From Nitrospirota bacterium (GTDB lineage: Bacteria; Nitrospirota; Nitrospiria; Nitrospirales; UBA8639), in the NCBI GenBank assembly GCA_003233615.1, contig QIMB01000401.1, positions 1-11,851 of the forward strand: a stretch of 11,851 nt of DNA, given 5' to 3'. The notes beneath the pieces were generated by a model that saw only the letters and a program-made list of their open reading frames with translations, was not told the DNA's origin and ran no database searches. Below, piece by piece: positions 7,803-11,851 of the stretch. Numbering within the stretch: position 1 is the first letter of the stretch; every line of letters begins with the position of its first letter. The position numbers were made by a program, and so were the translations under genes.

Positions 7803-8141
7803 GGATCATACAGAATTCATGGTTCGAGCAAGGAACGTAGGCTCATGTTGAAACCTCCTCTCTCTTGGGAGAGGATACGAGGTGATGGTGACACGCACAA
7901 GGATGAGCCTCGTGCCTATTGAGTGTGTAAGGGCTTCCTCGCAGCAGTTCCCAAAAGTGTTCATTGAGCGTATTGGCTTTGGCCCATATCTCGTGCACCG
8001 TTCAGCCGCCTTCACCCTCTCCCTGCCAGGGCGAGAGAGTATGAAGAGACACGTCATCCTCGTGTTGCCTGTTGCCCTGCTTTTCCACATCGAACACCTT
8101 TGTACTCCATCTGGCTCGAACCATGAATTCCGTATGATCCC
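7802..8141. mobile_element. MITE-like element, 340 bp with 28-bp terminal inverted repeats
   Basis: Left terminus 7802-7829 begins GGGATCATAC and ends GGTTCGAGC; right terminus 8114-8141 is its reverse complement with a single mismatch (A at 7812 against C at 8131). The direct repeat TAAATA stands immediately outside both ends (7796-7801 and 8142-8147), as expected for a target-site duplication; its last two and first two bases also fit TA-type duplication. No transposase fits in 340 bp. Internally there are two GC-rich hairpins, 7857-7874 (CCTCTC/GAGAGG) and about 8017-8037 (CTCT-CCCT/AGGG-AGAG), lying in roughly mirrored positions. Read as a non-autonomous DNA transposon copy. The parent element is not in the window. 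Confidence 0.8.
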
Positions 8142-8147
8142 TAAATA
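8142..8147. repeat. Right target-site duplication TAAATA
   Basis: Direct copy of 7796-7801. Removing the element together with one copy restores a site reading CCTAAATAGTGCC. Confidence 0.7.
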
Positions 8148-8442
8148 GTGCCTGTGAGTAAATGCGGTTTTTTTTGACATCTATCCGAGATATTTTTCTG
8201 GACATTCGTAATTTTCTATATACGTCGGTGCACTCTCCTCGTTATCTTTGCCGAGAGATGACGATGCTAGATTGCCCACAAGGCGACCAAGCAATGTGTA
8301 CATTCCTTATGCTCATCAATTGCGTGCATAGCTGGTTCACGCTCAACTGCCAATCTTAGTATATTTGAGCTATGATGGCTGTTGAATATTATCACTGGCA
8401 AAATCCGTACATGCTCGAAGGGCGATGGACGTCAGCAGCCAA
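8148..8442. other. Intergenic, no gene recognised
   Basis: Just under 300 bases without a convincing reading frame. It has a T-run (8167-8174) a short way after the inserted element, with no clear stem before it, so a terminator for the lipoprotein gene is not established. No tRNA or known riboswitch was recognised. Confidence 0.5.
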
Positions 8443-8565
8443 GGGAATGATCAAAAAAAGTTCGCTCAGCAAGGCCGCAGCTTTTTTGACGCGCGGAGCG
8501 TACGCTCAGTACGTGAGCACGGCAAAATGGCGAGAACGTCGCTGGCGGCTTTTTCCAACATTCCC
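8443..8565. repeat. Structured palindromic intergenic element
   Basis: GGGAATG (8443-8449) pairs with CATTCCC (8559-8565); inside it, AAAAAG-TTCGCTC-AGC (8455-8470) pairs imperfectly with GCTGGCGGCTTTTT (8541-8554). The centre contains the perfect 12-bp palindrome GAGCGTACGCTC (8496-8507) and GCTCA-GTACG-TGAGC. The whole can fold as one long branched hairpin of about 123 bases, with a T-run on its 3' side that might terminate plus-strand transcription. The pattern, AAAAAG-C/T-rich stem...GCAAGGCCGCAGC...GCTGGCGG-CTTTTT, resembles a repeat I recall as frequent between genes in Nitrospira; this is memory, not a search. Reading frames across it are probably by-products of its sequence. Confidence 0.6.
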
Positions 8566-8695
8566 CTGTTATTTATGGCAATCTGCAACAAGTCCTTGCA
8601 CATCTCATCCGTACAAATCGCTCGACATAGGTCTTAATTCCTGCAATACTTCCTGCCATTCCAGCTTAAGACCCATCACTCAATACTTAATGTAA

Positions 8696-8873
8696 TGCAT
8701 TATATTATAGAGGATATGAATTATAAATTCTTTTATTTACGCCTTATCTGAACAATAGCATAATTAAATTAAATCCTTAGATTACTATAGGAAAAGTTTT
8801 CAGGTAGTATAAATTTTCTTTCCCAAATACCTCATCATTTTGTTAGGTTATTCACGCAGTCTTCAGGAGTCTT
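8696..8873 (+). promoter_or_regulatory. AT-rich promoter region of the fabF-acp-lpxD operon
   Basis: Bases 8701-8820 contain only 26 G+C, far below the flanking genes. A -10-like TATAAA at 8808-8813 would give a leader of about 55 bases; no good -35 box lies at the right distance (TTACTA at 8782-8787 is 20 bases away). Upstream are A/T tracts and the inverted repeat GAATT-ATA-AATTC (8718-8730). The ribosome site AGGAG (8865-8869) is four bases before the ATG at 8874. Confidence 0.4.
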
Positions 8874-10127
8874 ATGGCAGCTCGAGTCGTGATTACAGGC
8901 ATGGGAATTGTCTCTCCAATAGGCATTGGGATTTCAAAATTCTGGGAAGCGGCTCTTCGTGGCCAATCTGGAATAACAGCCATCGAATCGTTTGGTGATC
9001 TTCCTATGGAAGGTTACCGCTCTCGCATAGCTGGACAAATCCCCCATTTCCAACCTCCTGCCTCTGGAGAAGACAAATTTTCTTATAGGGTGGACCGCTA
9101 TGCTCAAATGGCCCTTATGGCTACCAGAGAGGCTATTCAAGATAGTAAGCTTTGCTTAGAACATGAACGAGCTGAACGCTTGGGTGTCATGGCCGGTGTA
9201 GGAATGGGCGGCATGATGATGGGTGAGCGGGAATTGACCCATTTGTATGAGTTCCATAAACCCCATCGAGTGCATCCGAATTTTATTCCAACAATCACTC
9301 TGAATTCTGCATCTGGCATTCTCGCCATGGCGATTGGAGCAAAAGGGCCGAACCTGACGATATCGACAGCCTGTTCATCGAGCATTCACGCGATTGGGCA
9401 AGCCATGCAGTGCATTCGCCAGGGGCAAGCTGATATGATCATTGCGACAGGAGCGGATGCCAGTATCACGCCATTAGTGTTTGCTGGCTTTTGCGCATTA
9501 CGTGCGCTCTCCACGCATTATCAGGACCAACCAAGCCTCGCGTCTCGCCCTTTTGATCGCAAACGTGATGGATTTGTGATGGGCGAAGGGGCCGGGACAG
9601 TCATTTTGGAATCGTTACAACATGCCACTCGTCGGAAGGCCCGTATTTATGCCGAAGTAGTTGGTTATGCTGCCACGAGCGAGGCCTACCATATGGTAGT
9701 GCCCAAGGAAGACGGATTGGATATTGCTCGAACAATGGCATTAGCTCTGAAAGATGCACAGCTTGAGGCCAAACAGGTCGACTACGTGAATGCCCATGCG
9801 ACATCCACAATCGTCGGTGATGAAGTAGAAGTGAAAGCCTTACGTGCAGTCTTTGGACCACGCATCAACACACTACTTATCAACGCCACGAAATCCTTGA
9901 TTGGCCATACTCTCGGGGCTGCTGGGGCCATCGCGACAATCGCCACATGCTTATCTCTGGACAAAAAGGTTATCCATCCAACGGCAAACTACACGGACCC
10001 TGATCCGAACTGTGCATTACCTGGAATATCTTCCACAATCCAGAAAAAGTCTCTCAGAACAGCCTTAGTCAATGCCTTTGGGTTTGGTAGTAACAATGCC
10101 GTCCTCGTTCTCAAGAAATTTTCATGA
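8874..10127 (+). CDS. fabF: Beta-ketoacyl-ACP synthase II (FabF/KAS II type)
   Basis: Condenses malonyl-ACP with acyl-ACP, the chain-elongating step of type II fatty acid synthesis in the cytoplasm. The 417-residue length is normal for FabF. The thiolase-fold triad is intact: nucleophile C167 in STACSSS, H308 in NAHATST, and K340/H345 in TKSLIGHTLGAAG; the glycine-rich C-terminal GFGSNNA is at 403-409. N-terminal VVITGMGIVSPIG is typical. AGGAG precedes the ATG. The stop overlaps the ACP start (ATGA), so the two are translationally coupled. Being joined to an ACP and lpxD rather than the usual fabD-fabG-acpP-fabF set, it may be a second, specialised copy, although whether another fabF exists elsewhere cannot be seen here. 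Confidence 0.93.
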   Translation: MAARVVITGMGIVSPIGIGISKFWEAALRGQSGITAIESFGDLPMEGYRSRIAGQIPHFQPPASGEDKFSYRVDRYAQMALMATREAIQDSKLCLEHERAERLGVMAGVGMGGMMMGERELTHLYEFHKPHRVHPNFIPTITLNSASGILAMAIGAKGPNLTISTACSSSIHAIGQAMQCIRQGQADMIIATGADASITPLVFAGFCALRALSTHYQDQPSLASRPFDRKRDGFVMGEGAGTVILESLQHATRRKARIYAEVVGYAATSEAYHMVVPKEDGLDIARTMALALKDAQLEAKQVDYVNAHATSTIVGDEVEVKALRAVFGPRINTLLINATKSLIGHTLGAAGAIATIATCLSLDKKVIHPTANYTDPDPNCALPGISSTIQKKSLRTALVNAFGFGSNNAVLVLKKFS

Positions 10128-10492
10128 CACCACGACTCCCCTCTTCCAACGGCCTTAACCAGCAAATCTATGCCACGTTAGGGGACTATCTTCGACGCGA
10201 TCCGACGGACCTGCATCCCGAAGATTCCCTTCGAGATGATTTGGGCTTAGATTCACTACAAACCATCGAGTTGGTGTATGAGGTTGAGTCGGCATTTGAT
10301 ATCCAAATTCCTGACGAAGACTTTGGGCGATTGCGAACCATTGGTGATGTCGTGATCTATCTTCATGAACGGACACACGCAACTCATCATGATGCGACAC
10401 CGACACAAAGCTCTTCCAAAGCAAAGGCATACAGCGCCAGTCAGTCAACTGTATCGAAGCCTCGACCTCGTACAAAGTCAGCACAGCCATGA
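10124..10492 (+). CDS. Acyl carrier protein with C-terminal extension
   Basis: Carries acyl chains on a 4'-phosphopantetheine arm. Residues 11-85 form one ACP domain, with the attachment site S44 in GLDSLQTIEL and the acidic recognition helix that follows (VYEVESAFDIQIPDEDF). ACPs of fatty acid synthesis are usually about 78 residues; this one is 122, with an extra tail (about 86-122) rich in Ser, Thr, Lys, Arg, Pro and Gln and probably disordered. That differs from the usual acidic, compact AcpP and suggests a specialised carrier. It overlaps fabF by four bases and the lpxD start by four bases. No strong ribosome site is seen, consistent with coupling. Confidence 0.9.
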   Translation: MTPRLPSSNGLNQQIYATLGDYLRRDPTDLHPEDSLRDDLGLDSLQTIELVYEVESAFDIQIPDEDFGRLRTIGDVVIYLHERTHATHHDATPTQSSSKAKAYSASQSTVSKPRPRTKSAQP

Positions 10493-11544
10493 TGCAGAGC
10501 TCAACGCACACGAACCCCATTCCTCTCGAAGAACTCGCACAAAGCGTTCAGGTATCGATTCTTGGCTCTTCAGACATTTTAATTTCAGGTTTGTCGCATT
10601 TAGAAGGAGCAACCTGTGGTGACCTCTCCTTTGTCTTGAAGCCGCGGTTTCACGAAGTGGCCAGAATTTCTAAGGCTGCAGCTTTCCTCACGACTCAACC
10701 TATTTCAGATGATCCGCGGCCACAATTAATTTGCGCTAACCCCATACTGGCCATGGCCACCCTAGCCAAAAAGTATTTTCAGCTCCCATTACCTCAGCAT
10801 GGCATTCACTCTTCTGCCGTGACTGGACATGATGTACGCATCGGCCCGAATGTCTCGATCGGACCATTGGTGACAATCGGCGACAGAGCCCAGATTGGCT
10901 CAGACGTGACCATCTATGCCGGAGTACACATTGGAGAGGATACGGTCATTGGAGACAATTGCATATTGTACCCCCATGTCTCCCTACTCACACACTGCAT
11001 TGTAGGGAATCGAGTGATTCTCCATAGCGGCGCGATCATTGGAAGCGATGGATTCGGCTACGCTCAGCACGAGGGACGTCACCATAAAGTCCCGCAACTC
11101 GGCAACGTGTGCATTGAGGATGATGTGGAAGTAGGCGCCAACGTCACAGTTGACCGCGCAACCTTCGGAAGCACCATCATTAAGCAAGGCACTAAAATTG
11201 ACAACCAAGTACAGATTGCCCATAACGTGGTGATTGGCGAACATTGTATTATCGTGGCCCAGGTTGGTATTGCCGGGAGCACGCGCCTTGGAAACCATGT
11301 GATGATTGGAGGACAAGCTGGATTAGTGGAGCATCTCATTATTGGAGATCAGGTACGAATTGCTTCCGGGGCAGGAGTCACGAATCATGTGGAAGCACAT
11401 CACACTGTAGGTGGACGACCCGCTGTAGCCCACAATACCTGGCGAAAAGCTCAGGTACTCCAATATCAACTTCCCGATATGCGAAATGAATTACGGGCCT
11501 TGCGAAAAGAAGTAGACGAGCTAAAACGGAAGGCAGGTGGATAG
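10489..11544 (+). CDS. lpxD: UDP-3-O-(3-hydroxyacyl)glucosamine N-acyltransferase
   Basis: Adds the second 3-hydroxyacyl chain, from acyl-ACP, to UDP-3-O-acylglucosamine in lipid A synthesis. The 351 residues match LpxD length. An N-terminal uridine-binding domain (about 1-100; GDLSFV at 44-49) is followed by a left-handed parallel beta-helix of hexapeptide repeats (about 108-300; e.g. VRIGPNVSIGPLVTIGDRAQ) and a C-terminal helical tail rich in Arg/Lys/Glu (about 318-349). The catalytic histidine is H245 in QIAHNVVIG; IGSDGFGYA (184-192) is the conserved acyl/pantetheine region. ATGATG at the ACP stop offers two starts; the first overlaps it by four bases. Unlike the common lpxD-fabZ-lpxA-lpxB cluster, here it follows fabF and an ACP. 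Confidence 0.97.
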   Translation: MMQSSTHTNPIPLEELAQSVQVSILGSSDILISGLSHLEGATCGDLSFVLKPRFHEVARISKAAAFLTTQPISDDPRPQLICANPILAMATLAKKYFQLPLPQHGIHSSAVTGHDVRIGPNVSIGPLVTIGDRAQIGSDVTIYAGVHIGEDTVIGDNCILYPHVSLLTHCIVGNRVILHSGAIIGSDGFGYAQHEGRHHKVPQLGNVCIEDDVEVGANVTVDRATFGSTIIKQGTKIDNQVQIAHNVVIGEHCIIVAQVGIAGSTRLGNHVMIGGQAGLVEHLIIGDQVRIASGAGVTNHVEAHHTVGGRPAVAHNTWRKAQVLQYQLPDMRNELRALRKEVDELKRKAGG

Positions 11545-11638
11545 ACTGAAGGCCAAAGGCTCTTTCATACGTCATCATTCAACACTATCAAAGCTAGCGC
11601 GGAGGACCACGCGGCGTGAGCCCGTGGGTGAAAGCGCT

Positions 11639-11657
11639 CCCCCGCAGGAGGCGGGGG
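11639..11657. repeat. GC-rich hairpin near the IS200/IS605 left end
   Basis: CCCCCGC (11639-11645), loop AGGAG, GCGGGGG (11651-11657): a perfect 7-bp stem. It lies 37 bases before the transposase start and has no T-run. IS200/IS605 elements carry subterminal hairpins recognised by TnpA, and IS200 has one that also blocks read-in transcription, so this is the likely left-end structure. CACGC-G-GCGTG at 11608-11618 is a second possible small hairpin; the exact left boundary cannot be fixed. It could alternatively act after lpxD as a transcription stop. Confidence 0.5.
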
Positions 11658-11694
11658 TCTCCTTGCCACATGAGGTTCGTGATGATACTCACGC

Positions 11695-11851
11695 ATGGAC
11701 GTTCGCCTCAGTGCCCATGGAGCGTATCAGCATCAATACCATGTGGTGTGGATCCCCAAGTATCGCCGACGCATTTTGCGGGGGGCGATCAAAATCTTTG
11801 TGGAGGAACATCTCCCTCAGATCCAGCACTATCATCCCGATGTGATAGTTC
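11695..11851 (+). CDS. tnpA: IS200/IS605-family transposase TnpA, 5' part (cut by window end)
   Basis: Single-strand DNA transposase of the Y1/HUH class, which cuts and rejoins element ends at hairpins. Only the first 52 codons are in the window. They read MDVRLSAHGAYQ, then YHVVWIPKYRRRIL and a helix IKIFVEEHLPQI; the Y-H-x-V-W-x-P-K-Y-R-R segment is the diagnostic N-terminal strand of IS200 TnpA. The catalytic HUH and tyrosine lie beyond the edge. The start is the first ATG after an in-frame TGA at 11683; no good ribosome site is seen, which fits the low translation known for this family. It begins 150 bases after lpxD. Intactness cannot be judged. Confidence 0.9.
   Translation, partial: MDVRLSAHGAYQHQYHVVWIPKYRRRILRGAIKIFVEEHLPQIQHYHPDVIV

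Noticed and set aside
7806..8180. 124-codon minus-strand frame (and an 88-codon plus-strand frame at 7882-8148) within the inverted-repeat element
   Set aside because: It runs through both terminal inverted repeats and GC-rich hairpins and into the flank; composition (many Arg, Cys, Trp) looks like a translated repeat, and there is no ribosome site or recognisable domain.
8372..8695. Plus-strand frames of 107 and 70 codons (8372-8695, 8425-8637)
   Set aside because: Both cross the structured palindromic element and overlap each other; the translations look like by-products of a DNA repeat.
1..11851. CRISPR array, tRNA, rRNA
   Set aside because: No regularly spaced direct repeats and no cloverleaf or rRNA-like sequence were seen by eye on either strand.

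Overview
The window looks like chromosomal DNA of a Gram-negative bacterium. It carries lpxD (lipid A synthesis), several exported envelope proteins and a full-length B12-dependent methionine synthase. By eye the GC content is moderate. The style of the small envelope proteins, the heme-oxygenase-like diiron protein and a structured intergenic repeat of a type I associate with Nitrospira genomes suggest phylum Nitrospirota. That is an impression from memory, not a computed placement.

Layout. Positions 142-3819 (minus) hold metH. A short intergenic stretch with a consensus -10 box separates it from a divergent exported protein of unknown function (3940-4770, plus). Next come small unrecognised genes in alternating orientation: a minus-strand protein (4794-5147), a plus-strand membrane-anchored protein with a BamE/SmpA-like motif (5284-5649) and a minus-strand 94-residue protein (5714-5998). 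A PqqC/CADD-like (heme-oxygenase-fold) protein follows at 6137-6886, then a putative lipoprotein with a C-terminal coiled coil (about 6933-7802).

Positions 7803-8873 contain no convincing gene, but they are not empty. A 340-bp element with 28-bp terminal inverted repeats (one mismatch) and a 6-bp direct repeat TAAATA on both sides sits exactly at the lipoprotein stop codon. It reads as a miniature inverted-repeat transposable element (MITE). A second, unrelated structured palindromic element lies at 8443-8565. It is followed by a very AT-rich stretch (26 G+C in the 120 bases 8701-8820) that should hold the promoter of the next operon.

Positions 8874-11544 form a tightly overlapped three-gene operon: a FabF-type ketoacyl-ACP synthase, an acyl carrier protein with an unusual basic tail, and LpxD. 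Both junctions are 4-base ATGA overlaps. The arrangement suggests a dedicated synthase/carrier pair feeding acyl chains to lipid A. The right edge (from about 11600) enters an IS200/IS605-family element whose Y1 transposase is cut off by the end of the window.

I see no complete, clearly new biological system. The most noteworthy items are the MITE with its reconstructable empty site, the fabF-acp-lpxD operon, and the diiron-type enzyme with incomplete ligand pattern.
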